Source of the DNA: Stipa capillata | Lineage: Eukaryota > Streptophyta > Magnoliopsida > Poales > Poaceae | Assembly (NCBI GenBank): GCA_019208055.1 | Contig: JAGXJF010003902.1 | Location: 20,320-84,319, forward strand | DNA length: 64,000 nucleotides | Reading direction: 5' to 3' | Shown: piece by piece, positions 32,925 through 45,317 of the stretch | Layout of the letters: every line of letters begins with the position of its first letter | Position numbering within the stretch: position 1 is the stretch's first letter | Translations under genes and position numbers: made by a program | Notes under the pieces: model-generated | Told to the model about the DNA's origin: nothing | What the model saw: the letters and a program-made list of their open reading frames with translations, nothing else | The model's database searches: none

Positions 32925-34054
32925 GTTTCAGATAATTAGATACCATTGATTTGTACTTGATGTTTTACACCACATCTATACTTGAACTTTTACAAAGAAG
33001 AAAAAGAAAGTAATCTTCTGATAGAGAAAAGGTTGGTTGTGTGCATGGCGCCAAAGAGTTTATTCTTCACGAGCAAATTGCACCTTGGACAGGTATTCTT
33101 ACCACAGTTTGCACTTTGCACCAAATATTGTCAAAAATATTTGTTACCGTATGGTTTGAATTAGATTAGGGTAAATAAAACCAGATCGGTTCAGTGACTT
33201 AGACCTACCTGTTAGGTGCCACATGGATGCAACATCACTCCTCTCTACCACTTTTGTGCTGCCATACACAAGTGCGGCCTAGCTGCAAGCGACACACTAG
33301 CATTGTACATTATCTATCAGTATTTTGTCTATTACCACTATGTGTATTGTACATACCTCACTCAATATTTTAAGCTAACTAGTAATTGTGCAAGTGCGAG
33401 ACATGTCTTCACTAATATAGATTAAATGAATGGTTAGATCGTTCGGATTATAAGAACTCATATCTTTTGTATTAAGTATATATATGTCAAAAGATTATAA
33501 AAGATTTATATTACCAAACTATTTTTTATGGTAAGTCTATTGGTACTATTTTATCTAACCAATCTCAACAATTTTTCACTAATTAATTAGTGGTCAAAGA
33601 TAGAAATTTTTGACTCCACCCTTTCTAAAACATCATCCATTTGGGAACGGATTTAGTAGTATATATTAATGAGCACAACTTAATGCTTATTTATACTCTC
33701 AATTTTTTTAACCTTAGTCCTTCAAAATAAACTGAGTGCTTTGATTGAACAAGTCCTCAATAATCAATTGTACAAATCGACAAGCACATCATGTGTCAGT
33801 GCAGATCATCCATCCCCATCCTTGTAGCGGGAACACGGCTACAACATATCATTTTCCTTTTGAGTGCAAAAATAGGACTAAATAACAGATTCAACTATTT
33901 CAGTAACTCCATACATCAGAACCTGCAAGCGAACACCACCAATTACTAAATTCTTGGCTGTCCAAAAGCTAATGCACCTATAGTGGAGAAAAGCCAAATT
34001 TCTTGCATGTATATAGAAGAGTAAAAGACAGTAAGACAAATAGTATAACATATA
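32925..34054. other. AT-rich target sequence between the CACTA and the Reina-like element
   Basis: No gene could be supported. Short ORFs lack recognisable domains. A minus ORF at 33878-34060 runs up to the edge of the Reina-like insertion and may be part of an older transcribed sequence continuing at 38242-38431, but I cannot identify it. The Stowaway-like relic below lies inside. Confidence 0.5.
33490..33665 (-). mobile_element. Degraded Stowaway-like MITE relic
   Basis: On the minus strand the order tactactaaatccgttccca, gatgatgttttag, tttgaccactaattaatta resembles the interior of grass Stowaway MITEs that begin CTCCCTCCGTYCC. The terminal motif is poorly kept and the TA duplication is not certain. 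Confidence 0.35.
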
Positions 34055-34478
34055 TGTCATGTGGGGGCAGTCCTACGGGAGGCGCAAGTCCGACTTGGTG
34101 TCCAAGTCTGTTTCAAGTTAGTCCGACTTGGTGTCCAAGTCTGTTTCAAGTTAGTTTACATTTTAGGTAATAGGATTTGGAGATGGAAAGGTTTCGTCCC
34201 ATAGAAGGTTTCTCCTACTGTTTCTAAATATGTTAAGAGTCCGTTTCTAATTCTATTCAGAGTCTGGCTTAGCCTCCAAGTTGTAATGGGCTATTTATAG
34301 TCCTCCCTACTCGATCAATGAACCAATCAGAAATTTACCCAAACTTGATTCTCATCCCTTTCCCTCAGCAATAGGTCGGCGCAGCTACAAGCTGCGCCCT
34401 CCAATTACCCACGGCTACTATCTCAGATCTAATTCTCATTCCTCCAACCCCGAAGCACGTGACAACTTGGTATCAGAG
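34055..34478 (+). repeat. 5' LTR and primer-binding site of the Reina-like element
   Basis: LTR 34055-34464 contains a 33-bp tandem duplication (gtccgacttggtgtccaag..) and a CTATTTATAG core promoter near 34290. Two bases after the LTR, TGGTATCAGAGC at 34467-34478 is complementary to the 3' end of initiator tRNA-Met. Confidence 0.9.
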
Positions 34479-34500
34479 CCGTCAGTCTCCGCTGCCACCG

Positions 34501-35600
34501 ATGCCATGAGCAACCCAGCCGCCCCACCCGCCCACCCAAAACCCTTGAAGAACTCATCGTCAAGCAACAGGCGGACCATGAGGACGTGGTCAAAGGGCTC
34601 AATGATCTCACCAACGACATCCAGTTCGACTGCGACGAGCGATGGGCCGAACGCCACGCCGACGGCTAAAAGTTGGACGCCAGTCTCAAGGCCATACCGA
34701 GACCCTACAGGTGATCAAGACGTAGGCGAACGAAATGGCACAGCAGCAGCGGGCACAGCATCTCACCATCCTCCGTCCGGAGAAGCAGCGTGGCGACCCG
34801 CCCCAACTGGGCGGGCCAGGGCTAATACCCACGCCCAACGACCACGCTGGAGCGACAGCGAGCTCGCTCCCTATCGAGGGCACTGAGTGAGCCCCTCCCC
34901 TCTCTACAAGATCAATTTTTCCACTTTCGATGGTGAGAGAGACCCCCGGCCATGGCTGACCAGATGCAACCTGTTCTTCCTCGGCCAGTGCACACAAGAG
35001 TCCGACAAGAGCTGGTTGGCATCATACCACCTCACGGGCGTGGCCGCCTTATGGTACGGCCACCTGGAGGAGAAGATCGACCGACTGCCGTGGGAGGAGT
35101 TTCGTCAGCTCATCTCCACACACTTCGGGCCGCCCATGCACGCCAACCCCTTCGGCGAGCTCATCTTCCTTCGCCGCACTGGGACTGTCGCTGACTACTC
35201 TAAGCGCTTCCTGGAACTCCTCACTCGCGTCAAGCCCCTCCCAGATGAGGAAGAGCGGAGCATCTTCACCAACAATCTTGGAGAGCCCATGAAAACACAA
35301 GTGGAGATGATGAAATCGGCCACCCTAGAAACGGCCATGGACCTAGCCATGTCCTTTGAGCACCTGAACTCGATCACGGCATTGCCCATGGCTCCGACCA
35401 CTCGCCCGGCCTGCCCACCTCATCCGCCACTAGGGGCGGCCGCCACGGATATGCCCGACACCGCCGGCCCTGCCGCTGGTCCCGTGTTCAAGAAGTTGAC
35501 CACTGCCGAGATGGAAGACCGACACGCTTAAGGGCTCTACTTCAATTGCGACAAAATGTATGCCCACAGCCATCGCTGCAAGCATCTTTTTTACATCGAG
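34501..35600 (+). pseudogene. gag of the Reina-like element
   Basis: After a proline-rich N-terminus (MSNPAAPPAHP) frames shift twice before 34887. The main piece, 34887-35531, is the Retrotrans_gag capsid domain (KINFSTFDGERDPRPW, FREL-like block, ALWYGHLE, FGPPMHANPFGELIFLRR, VADYSKRFLELL). It ends at a TAA where relatives continue into the zinc knuckle; the knuckle itself (FNCDKMYAHSHRC) has lost one Cys and the conserved Gly. Confidence 0.85.
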
Positions 35601-37816
35601 TCCGCCAATGATGATGACGTGGAGGCGAACAGTAAGGACAACCTCCAAATCTCGCTTCTCGCCATCACCGGCGTACGCACCAGTGACACCATGCAACTGG
35701 TGGTGCGTGTCGGTGAGCATGAGCTCGTCGCCCTCCTTGACTCCGGTAGCACCCACAACTTCATCAATGAGGAGATTGCCACACACGTCAGGACCAACTT
35801 CTCGATAGGACGCCGCCTCCGTGTGACGGTCGCCAATTGAGAATACGTCACGTGCGGGGGCCTTCTCCGACAGACCGCCATCACCATCGGCCAAGAGGGC
35901 TTCACCATTGACTTGTACGCCATCCCCTTGGATGGTTTCGACGTCGTTCTCGGGACACACTGGCTCAAGACGCTTGGCCCCATACTGTGGGACTTCACGT
36001 GCCTCTTCATGTCCTTCTGGCGCTGTGACCACCGCGTGGAGTGGCATGATATCACTGCACCAAGCCGCTCGCGCCATGTCCACACTTGTTCTGACCAAGA
36101 CCTCCTTGACGGCCTCCTTGCTGACTACTCTGATGTCTTCGCCGAGCCCAAGGGACTGCCACCACCGTGAACCCACGACCACCGCATTCGCTTGGTGCCA
36201 GGTGCCGCGCCAATGGTCGTCGGACCCTATCGCTACCCCGCCATCCAGAAGGACGAGCTCGAGAGACAGTGCACCGACATGTTGGAACGCGGCCTCATTT
36301 GCCACAGCACTTCTGAGTTTTCCTCGCTTGTCTTACTGGTGAAGAAGCGCGACGGCTCCTGGCACTTCTGCATTGACTATCGTGCCCTCAATGCCAACAC
36401 CGTCAAGGACAAGTTCCCCATCCCCGTTATCGATGAGTTGCTAGACAAGCTGAAGGGCGCCCGCTTCTTCACGAAGCTGAACTTGCGCTCCGGCTATCAC
36501 CAGGTGCGCATGCACCCGGAGGGCATCCACAAGACGATGTTCCACACACATGAGGGCCTCTTTGAGTTCCTCATCATGGCCTTCGGTCTCACGAACGTGC
36601 CGGCGACTTTTCAGGCTCTGATGAATGATGTGCTCCGCCCTTACTTACGCCAATTTGTGCTGGTCTTTTTTGATGATATTTTGGTGTACAGCTCCTTGTG
36701 GTCAAATCACCTTCATCATGTCAGAACCATCTTGGAGCTCATGCAGGAGCACCAACTCTTCCTCAAGCGCTCCAAGTGCTCTTGGGGAGGAGTCCGTCGC
36801 CTACCTCGGCCACGTCATCTCCGTCAATGGCGTCGCCATGGACAGCCAGAAGGTGATGACTGTCGTGCAATAGCCGACGCCACGGACTGTCCGCTCGGTG
36901 CACGACTTCTTGGGGCTGGCAGGCTAATACCGCAAGTTCATTCGTGATTTTGGTATCACCGCAGCGCCTCTCATGGCGTTGTTGAAGAAGGATGGGTTCC
37001 TCTGGTCGGAGGAGGCTGACCAAGCGTTCCACAAGCTAAAAACCGCCCTTACCACGGCGCCAGTCCTCCAGCTCCCAGACTTCACCGTGCCCTTCACCGT
37101 GGAGTGTGACGCCTCGGGCTCCAGCTTCGGTGTTGTGCTACACCAAGGCACCGGACCCGTGGCGTACTTCAATTGGCCCATTGCTCCCCGTCATGCTTCC
37201 CTTGCGGCATACAAGCGCGAGCTCATTGGCCTTGTCCAGGCCGTCCGCATTGGCAACCATACCTTTGGAGCCGCACCTTCATCGTCAAGACCGACCACTA
37301 CAGCCACAAAACCATCCCCGACGTCCGCGACCGCCTTCTCTAGGCTGCACAACATTACAAGCACTACTATGATGGCAAGCATCGTCCCCTGTCCTTTAAC
37401 ATCGGTGAGTAGGCTTGGCTGCATCTGCACCACCGTCCAGCAGCGTTCCTCAGTTCTAGTGCCAAGGGGAAGCTAGCACCCAAGTACTATGGCACGTACA
37501 AGGTCATCGACAAGATTGACTCCATCGCCTACCACTTGGAGCTTCCACCTCGTGCTCGCATCCATAATGTCTTCCATGTGGGTATTCTGAAGAAGTACCA
37601 TGGCCCTCCTCCAGACGCTCCTCCAGTGCTGCCAGCCATTTCCAGGGACGTGTACAGCCAACACCTCACAAGGCACTGCGTGCTCGCCTTTCCAGGGTTA
37701 TGCAGCAGGTCCTCATTCAGTGGGACGGTCAATCGGTGTCTGAGGCCTCATGGGAGGATGTTCCTGCCTTCAAGGAGCACTATCCAAGCTTCCAGCTCGA
37801 GGACGAGCTGTTTTAG
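35601..37816 (+). pseudogene. pol of the Reina-like element: protease, RT, RNase H, integrase tail, chromodomain
   Basis: Protease has LLDSGSTHNFI at about 35736. RT covers 36192-36870 with RALNANTVKDKFPIP, FFTKLNLRSGYHQ and catalytic FFDDILVYS; the first catalytic Asp of TKLDLRSGYHQ is Asn (AAC at 36480-36482), a likely inactivating G-to-A change. A TAG at 36871-36873 replaces the Trp before PTPRTVRS. RNase H begins with FTVECDASGSSFGVVL. After TFIVKTDHYS the sequence jumps to the C-terminal end of integrase (LAPKYYGTYKVIDKI, HNVFHVGILKKY), so the whole integrase catalytic core is deleted. The last part, up to the TAG at 37814, is chromodomain-like (LIQWDGQSVSEASWED). Confidence 0.9.
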
Positions 37817-37830
37817 AATGGAGGGGGAGA

Positions 37831-38241
37831 TGTCATGTGGGGGCAGTCCTACATGAGGCGCAAGTCCGACTTGGTGTCCAAGTCTGTTTCAAGTTAGTCC
37901 GACTTGGTGTCCAAGTCTGTTTCAAGTTAGTTTACATTTTAGGTAATAGGATTTGGAGATGAAAAGGTTTCGTCCCGTAGAAGGTTTCTCCTGCTGTTTC
38001 TAAATCTGTTAGGAGTCCGTTTCTAATTCTATTCAGAGTCTGACTTAGCCTCCAAGTTGTAATGGGGCTATTTATAGTCCTCCCTACTCGATCAATGAAC
38101 CAAGCAGAAATTTATCCAAACTTGATTCTCATCCCCTTCCCTCAGCAATAGGTTGGCGCAGCTACAAGCTGCGCCCTCCAATTACCCACGGCTACTATCT
38201 TAGATCCAATCCGCATTCCACCAACCCCCAAGCACATGACA
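37831..38241 (+). repeat. 3' LTR of the Reina-like element
   Basis: Starts TGTCATGTGG after the polypurine tract aatggagggggaga (37817-37830). Same length as the 5' LTR apart from one base, with the 33-bp duplication conserved. Confidence 0.92.
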
Positions 38242-38431
38242 ATATCGTAAAAATATATCTCTCGTCATACTTCCGCCGTCTCCATGCAATAAGTCCTCTA
38301 TATGGAGAGCCATTTGTATTCAACATTGTGGATCCTACAAAGAGATGGGTTGTTGTCCTTTGTTCTACACTGGGCAATGGCAAGTTCTAACAAAAAACAG
38401 TGAAATGAAAAATCGTTAAGCTTAACTAAAT
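38242..38431. other. Short piece of target sequence between the Reina-like and small CACTA elements
   Basis: 190 bases without a recognisable gene. A minus frame (NTNGSPYRGLIAWRRRKYDERY) is open across it but matches nothing I know. It ends with AAT, the left duplication of the CACTA derivative. Confidence 0.5.
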
Positions 38432-41329
38432 CACTACTGGAGATTGACCTTCTGCTGAACCCCCTCCACTGACGGGCACATGATGGACCGTCGTTGGAGG
38501 GGATCTCCACTGACGGACAACAAAACGACCGTCAGCGGAGACAGTAGCCAGACAGGATGTGAGGACCTCCACTGACGGGCCACCAAGCCACCCGTCAGTG
38601 GAGATGCACCAAGGGTGCCATAGATGACGTGTTCATCTCCACTGACGGGTGGTACTTAAGTGCCCGTCAGCGGAGAGGAAGTCTCCACTAACGGGCCACT
38701 ACGCAGACCGTCAATGGAGATGAACAAAAGGTGCCAAGATGACGTGTTGTTTTCACTGACGGGCGCTCCTTAAGTGCCCGTTAGTGGAGAAGCGATCTCC
38801 ACTGACGGACATTTCTACAGGCCCGTCACTGGTATTTCAGTCCAAAAGCACTGCATCAACAAACATCAATAACTTTTGATCTATAAGTCCAAATAAAGTG
38901 ATTCTTTTTGCAAAATTTGTAAAATGAATAGATCTAGACAGCAGATCAAGTTTCATAATTTTCTGAGTTTCCTGGAATTTCTAGTATTTATTTTATTGTT
39001 TATATCTCTTCTTGGGAGATGCTTGAGTTACAAAGCAATGTATAGTCTAACTTTTGTGAAACTGTCTGATATTTTTAAACACAGCCTCATGAGGTCATCT
39101 CATGACCCCATACCAATTTTCATATTTTTTAGACCAAATTTAGATTTTATATAAAATGAAAAATCATTAAGATGCAAATAAAGGTTTGAATTTTCCCAAG
39201 AAAATATTTGAATTTTTTTATATATATTCTGGATAGGAGCTAAAAAGATACATATGTACTTATATATCAATTTTTCTTCCATTTAGAGGCCTTCTTTAAG
39301 ATACTTGTAGTTCAAATTTGAAATATATCCAGTAAATAGCTAGATATTCATTTAATGCCTAAAAAATAGCAAATAATTTCAGAAAAATGCCTAATTTTGA
39401 CATTACCAATATAATATAGTATGTTCCATGTATAAAAATTTTGGACCATTTTAGATAAATATTTCAGGAAGGTACTACACATAGTACCTCAAATTGGTAT
39501 TCTAAAAATAGAAAATACAAATTATTACATAACAAAATGGAACATGAACAAATATTAGCGTATAATAGTGTAATATCAAGTTGTAGTCCAAATATCAAGT
39601 TCAAATGATGAAGAAACTGTGATGTGTACTTCAATCTTCATACTTTCCCTTTGAATGCTATGATGCTTCCTTGGAGATGCTTGAGTTACAAAGCAATGTA
39701 TAGTCCAACTTTTGTGAATTTGTCTGAAATTTTAAACACAGCCTCATGAGGTCATCTAATGACCCCATGCCAATTTTCATATTTTTAGACCACATTTAGA
39801 TTTTATAAAAAATGAAAAACCAAGATGATGCAACTAGTGACGGGCCCTTAAAAAATGCCCGTCAGTGGAAGGGGGAACTAGTGACGGGCCCTTAGAAAAT
39901 GCCTGTCAGTGGTGAGGACTTACACTGACGGGTGCTTGTTATGTGCCCGTCAGTGGAGCTTTTACACTATATAAGCGGGGACTTGGTGAAATTTTCACAA
40001 GTCCCCGCGCGTTCGTTTTTCGAACCAACCGCGAACTTTGCCCAAACCCCGCCGCCAGGCTGCCACGCCGCCACCTGAGCTCCCGTCCGTGCCCCACCGA
40101 CCTCCCTCTCTGTCCCATCCCATGCCTCCGTGAAATCTGCCGCTCAAGATGGCGGACGTTGCCGCTGCTCATCGCGAAACAGCTCCCCGTGGTACCACGC
40201 TTCTCTTCCTCTCATTTCACTTCTTCAGGGTACTAAGTTGAAACACTAGATAGGCCTTGGTGTCACGAGGAGTGCGGTGACGGAGCTCTTTGAGGGAGCC
40301 GTGATGTGTTCTTTGAGGTACGGTGGCTTCAGGCATGGCCCTTCCCAGCCGTGGATGCGGCCCGGCACGCCACAACCTCCTCTGTGGCCGCCTATCCAGC
40401 GCCGCTCGATCTGGGCGGAGGCGGATCCAACATGGTCACCGGTGATATCTCTCTCTCTCCCCTCTCTTCCTTGATTTGCTTGTGCAATACATGCTTTGAT
40501 GTTTACTCGGTCGGTGTGGAATATGGTTGATCTTGCCCAGATCTGGAAGTCTTGATATGTGGTGGCAATATTGATTATTCTGATGTATTTTTTTTTGTGG
40601 TTTTGCTAGAAGTGAGATTTAGGCCATTGGTGATTAAACGAGATACTGACGCACCTCCTGTTATTGTGAAGTTTGTTGTCAGTGATGATATGTTCTCTAA
40701 TTTCTGATGGAACCAAAAAACTGATGCACCAACTATTGTTCGTATCGAGCCTACAATTATTAGATGCATGTATGAACAAGGCTGCAGAGATAGCAGAAAT
40801 CCGTTCTTGCTATCCTCACATGGTACGATGATTCCCTCACTCTTTTAGAGAAGCGGTAACCAAATACAGCTCATATGTAACCAACCAAACAACATCTGCT
40901 GCATACGCCATCTCCTATACACCATTAGATTCAACCTATCAAACAACATCTCAGTTCAGTTTATCTAACACTACATAGGCAACCAAACACTCATCTCAGC
41001 TCTATTTTTTTTTAAACCTCATAAATCTACTAGTGACGGGCCCTTAGAAAATATCCGTCAGTGGAAGGGGTAACCAGTGACGGGCCCTTAGAAAATGCCT
41101 GTCAGTGGAAGGGGGAACCAGTGACGGGCGCTCACTAGGGGCCCGTCAGTGGTGATACCTTTCCTCTGACGGGCAAATTGGGCCCGTCACTAGTCACAGA
41201 CACTACTGACGGGCAGCCCGCCCGTCAGTGGGGGGCACCCCTCCACTGACATTCCCAGGCTAACAGGCCCCCAGCCCGTCAGTAGAGGGGGTTAACAACC
41301 CGTCAGTAGAGACCCATTCTGTAGTAGTG
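38432..41329 (+). mobile_element. Non-autonomous CACTA deletion derivative, 2898 bp
   Basis: Starts CACTACTGGAG and ends TGTAGTAGTG, flanked by AAT at 38429-38431 and 41330-41332. Subterminal actgacgggc motifs occur at 38465-38840, 39838-39955 and 41033-41310. No transposase coding sequence remains. Between the first two clusters an AT-rich part holds a direct repeat of about 160 bp (39010-39170 and 39665-39830, starting ggagatgcttgagttacaaa) about 650 bp apart. It shares terminus, motif and promoter with the 11-kb element but is not a simple internal deletion of that copy, because the AT-rich part is not found there. Confidence 0.95.
39967..40560 (+). promoter_or_regulatory. Retained core promoter and leader in the small CACTA
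   Basis: CTATATAAG at 39967-39975 lies just after the second cluster of subterminal motifs. The following leader aligns with that of the large CACTA's Ulp1 gene (gggactt, gaaattttca, cgcgcgttc, gaacca). Several consensus donors (for example accg/GTGATA near 40440) follow, but no long reading frame. Confidence 0.6.
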
Positions 41330-42479
41330 AATAAGCATATGAAAAGAAATCAAAATGTCCAAATAAACTATAGAAAGAGGACAACCAAAACAACATGGTC
41401 CAAAAATAACATGGCAGGTCCTATTTCAAGCTGCCACCTGTTGAGAGCAACAACACATATTGATATTTGGCTAACTTAACAATATTAGTTCCAATGAAAA
41501 TCAACTGGACACTTAAACGGTACAAACTACTCTAAAGAAAAACATGAACTACTCTAAAGAAAAACATGAACCAATATGACTTGTACCCGTTAAACTCATA
41601 AAAAAATTTAGAAGAAACTAAATGATACAAATTCTTCTCAAGAAAAATACTAACCAATACTCTGAAACCATCCTTCATTTATGTTCTTTCTCAGATGGTT
41701 TAAGTTTTAGATTTTGTGCCATTAACTTGTTAATTAACATGTTTACTTAACAGGATGGTATACATCCACGAAACAACACTTGGTAGTAATTACTTACTTT
41801 TCAACATTGCAACAGTAAAAAAATACACGAAGCAATGTAAAAAAAAGAAAAAGAAAATTGTTTTCAGAGCTTGTCTCAGGTCACTTCAGGTAAGTACGGT
41901 TAACTATTCAATATGTACTCTAAATTTATATTGGCACTTACATACTCCCTAGTCCACAGATAAATATGGAATGGGGACACTACATAAAAACTGAAATCTT
42001 GAACCTCTGCATTGGCCTAACTTAGTGCAGCTTTTAACCATTTTAGTTACAAGGGGAACTTTGATATATCATCATAGTCTAGAAGTAAATTAGATTGTTT
42101 GCAAAAAAGATAGTTTAGAAGTAAATTAGATTCAGTAAATAACGACATTATCTGGAAATTTAGTATTGTTACCTGATCATTTTGGCTCACCAAATCCAAG
42201 ATTATCATGAAATAAATTTTTCGTATCCTTCTTCCGCACAACGGTCAAAAGCACTCTTTTCATGACAATTCAATTGTCTTTAAGACTCATTCCTTGTAAG
42301 CCTGCACAAGACGACAATCGCACCACTAGTCTTATGCTTGGGACATCATGAAAATACCTTCTGGATCAATGTTATCATATGGCAAATGCATATGTTAAAT
42401 CATGAAGTGGAACTTTTGCACCTGCCTTAAGTAAAGATGAAGATGCCAAAGATGCAAGTACCGCTAGTTATTCCATAAA
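41330..42479. other. AT-rich target sequence right of the small CACTA
   Basis: No coding sequence, RNA gene or element terminus was recognised. A 22-bp sequence (aactactctaaagaaaaaca..) is duplicated in tandem near 41526-41570. The left edge carries the second AAT duplication of the CACTA. Confidence 0.5.
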
Positions 42480-44576
42480 CTCTTTGTCTGACAAGCATAC
42501 TCCTCTCTATGCTAATTGTCAGACCTCCACCTCTGATATGATGGCCGAGATGACCAAGGCGTCATGGTGCGGGAGGATGATGCCCGCGGCATCCTCTGGG
42601 CCGAAGGTGATCGGGGTGCTCGTCCAGGCGGGGAGCTCTGTTGGGGGGTACACCCCTATGTGTTGGACTCGGTGGACATACTCCTTGCGCTGATGTTTCG
42701 ACGGGAAGGTGTGAGCGCTTCCCCCGGTGATTGCATGAATGACACGACGTGGCTCCTGCCCGCCGGCAGACGGTCCAAGTCGCGGGGCGGAGGGGGGAGC
42801 CTCAACCCGGGGCTCCTCTGCGCGCTGTCCTTGGCCCATCGGAGGGGGGCGGAAGGGGCCCCGAGCTCGGGCGACGACTTCGCACTCGGCCATCGAGTGC
42901 GAGCACGACTTGTGTAGCTCATAGTACTTTCGGTGAGGGCCTCTCGGCCGAGGCGGCTCCCGCTGGTGATGATCCACTCCGCCTCGGTTCTGGCTCGGCG
43001 GAACATAGGGTTCCCTCCCATTCTGCCACGGTGACTCACAGAGCGAAGGACCCTGATGCGGCGGGAGACGGGCTGCCTGTCACCCTTGTGCCTGACACGA
43101 TCCTCGCGGTCGGCCCCCTTCTTCCTCATACTCGGCCTGCTCCTCGTCTCGCCGATCCTCCTCGGACACATGATGTACGTCATGGCACCTTGGACGTCAC
43201 CCCTCTATCTTCTCTATCCCCACGTACACTTGGGACGCCATGGCCTCCTCCCTTCGCAGAATTTGCCCTTCTTCCACACGGGCATAAACCTCCATAATGT
43301 CATATAGTTGTTCGACACGGTTCGGCTGCTTCCTCTCGAGCTTGTCGGCTAAGGCCTCATTGCTGATGCCTCACCGCGCGGCCTCGCAGATGGTCTGCTC
43401 GGCAACCCCCTTCACCTAGCACTGGACTTCAAAAGAAGCGATGCTGAAAAGCTCGGATAGTCTCGCCCGGGCGCTGCCGGAGGTTGCTGAGGTCCGTTGA
43501 GGTCATCTCCTTGTTGCAGCACCCCTGGAAATGCCCGTGCAGTTTGTCGCGCAACTGCTCCCGGCCAGCAGTATATTGTGCGAGGATCGAGACCGAGGTA
43601 CCATGCCTGGGCGATGCCCGTGAGGGTGAGGAGCAAGCTCTTTGCCATGATGGCCTCACCACCCCCTGAAGCCATCACCGCTACCTCGTACACCCTTGTG
43701 TACAGGACCGGGTCTATCGTACCCGCGTACTTTGGGAGGTCGGCGGGATGAAATTTGGGCGGGAACGGAACCGCCATGAGCCCCGGACTCAGTGGGCTCA
43801 CCATGCTCGTGAGGTCGATGACCTCCGGGTGGCGGGCGACGTGCTCTGGTTGTTGTTGGCCAACATGTGCTTTGCCCAGACGCTGCTCGATATGCGGGTA
43901 CCCCTGATGACTCGGTCCGCCCTCGTAGTTGCGGACAGTTTCTCGGGTGGCTTGCTGACGCTATAGTATGCTTGCCCTGAGACGCGCCGCCTCAAGGTCC
44001 GCCTCGCCATGTACGCCGTTGCCCACGCCCGCGCTTCGTCCAAGTCTCGAAGGAGAGCCTCGACTGCCGGGAGGGGACGCGTGTCTCGGCTAGCTGACGG
44101 CGCAGCTCCTCCGCAGCGTGGGCCTCCAGCGGGGGCGGCGGAGTCGCCAGAACCCACGTCGCCTCGAGCTGTGCCCGGTATAGGTCGGCCACCTGTTGAG
44201 ACTGGGCGTTCGACTTGAGCACCTCCAACTCTGCCGCTTGGAGACGTGCCTGGAGCACCGCCGACCTTTTCGCCGCCTCCTCGACCTGCCGCCGCAAGCC
44301 CTCCGCCTCGTCCGCCAGGCTCCGCGTGCTCACAATGGCTTCCGCCGTTGGTGGCGCTTGCGCCCCGACGGTAGGGACTGCAGCTTGGGACCTTCCATCC
44401 ACCGCGACGCCGGAGGTAAGCTCGCCCGGGCGATCGGGTCCCACCAGCGCAGCCCTCGTCAACTCCACGTTCATCTCGCCTTCCGCTGGGGAGGAAGGGA
44501 GTTGAACCTCACGTCTCCCGCTCGCCGCTGCCATCTGCCTAGTTTCGGTCGCTCCCTTCTTCGGTCGAGGTGGCAT
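42480..44576 (-). pseudogene. Tat-lineage gypsy gag and start of protease (minus)
   Basis: The start is Met of MPPRPKKGATE at 44576. A charged, coiled-coil N-terminus (SLADEAEGLRRQVEEAAKRS) leads to the capsid block (FHPADLPKYAGTIDPVLYTRVYE, LTLTGIAQAWY) at 43800-43560, then a damaged zinc knuckle (KYYELHKSCSHSMAEC, one Cys is Tyr) near 42915. Next comes a protease-linker segment with PITFGPEDAAGIILPHHDALV, typical of Tat elements. Several frameshifts separate the pieces. Sequence stops matching near 42480; protease core and pol are absent. Confidence 0.82.
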
Positions 44577-44633
44577 GGTGTAACTTTGGGTCAGAAGTAC
44601 ATCGCCCCTTCAATCCCCATGGTTGGCGCCAAC

Positions 44634-45268
44634 TGTCGACGAAATGTCTGTCGGACAGTAAGCTTGGGCACCCCGGGTCGGAGGGCCAAGGTACTAAGGG
44701 GACGACTTGGGGGACGATGCCTAGTGACCACGGGAGCTGCCCCAAACTACCGTCGAAGGCTAATATGGAAATTGATGTGGAAAATGGAACTGGAACTGGG
44801 AGAAATGAACCTGCCTTCATATGTGGTGTGGATTCGCCCTTATATAAGCAAAATCGACTTACAAGTGAATATACACCACTGCCCCTAGGCAGATCACAAT
44901 CTTATCCTAGTCTGTGTCACCGTACATCGGGCGAATCAGTATTCTCCTACTCGCCGCTACCTACTATATTCGCCGGTATATCCCCGATGCGCCTCGCCGG
45001 TACGGTCCGCCAACGTGCTCGCCCCCTCTCCGCGGAGCTCTGCTAAGGGCGGAATTGGCAAGGTGCTATCTGCTATCTTGGACCGAGCCCGCCCCTCCTC
45101 CGCCTCGTCCTAGGGAGATGTTAACCTCGGCTCCGTTCGGGGTGGGCGACTTGGCCCGAGCCCTCTCGGCCACCTCGCCCGTGAGAGGGGCTACTCGCCT
45201 GAGGCCTCGCCTTATAGGGCGATGTGGCCTCGCCTAGGTCCTTCGCCGGATGTTCCTGGAGAGCTACA
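44634..45268 (-). repeat. 5' LTR of the Tat-lineage element (minus) with primer-binding site
   Basis: On the minus strand the LTR runs from TGTAGCTCTCC (about 45268) to GTCGACA (44634). TATATAAG is at 44846-44839. Three bases downstream, TGGCGCCAACC (44631 downward) is a primer-binding site of the type used by Tat elements. The gag start follows about 55 bases later. The stretch 45269-45317 is a short unassigned spacer. Confidence 0.75.
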
Positions 45269-45317
45269 GTGCACGAAAGGTTATCAAGTATAAGTGAAAA
45301 GATAGATTAGGGGGTAC

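Larger units (their letters stand above)
34055..38241 (+). mobile_element. Reina-like Ty3/gypsy chromovirus, full length but defective (4187 bp)
   Basis: Both LTRs are present (34055-34464 and 37831-38241), starting TGTCATGTGG and ending TGACA. The flanks are ATATA and ATATC, a duplication with one mismatch. Small size, LTRs of about 410 bp, a tRNA-Met primer-binding site and a C-terminal chromodomain point to the Reina lineage of chromoviruses. By hand the LTRs differ at about 20 positions plus one indel (near 5%), so the insertion is not recent. Confidence 0.92.

Noticed and set aside
34467..34478. tRNA gene fragments (also 52856-52868 and 44621-44631)
   Set aside because: Only the 12-13 bases complementary to a tRNA 3' end are present next to LTRs; these are primer-binding sites.
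40200..40560. Captured host exon in the small CACTA
   Set aside because: The sequence aligns at its start with the leader of the large CACTA and has no long frame or recognised domain.
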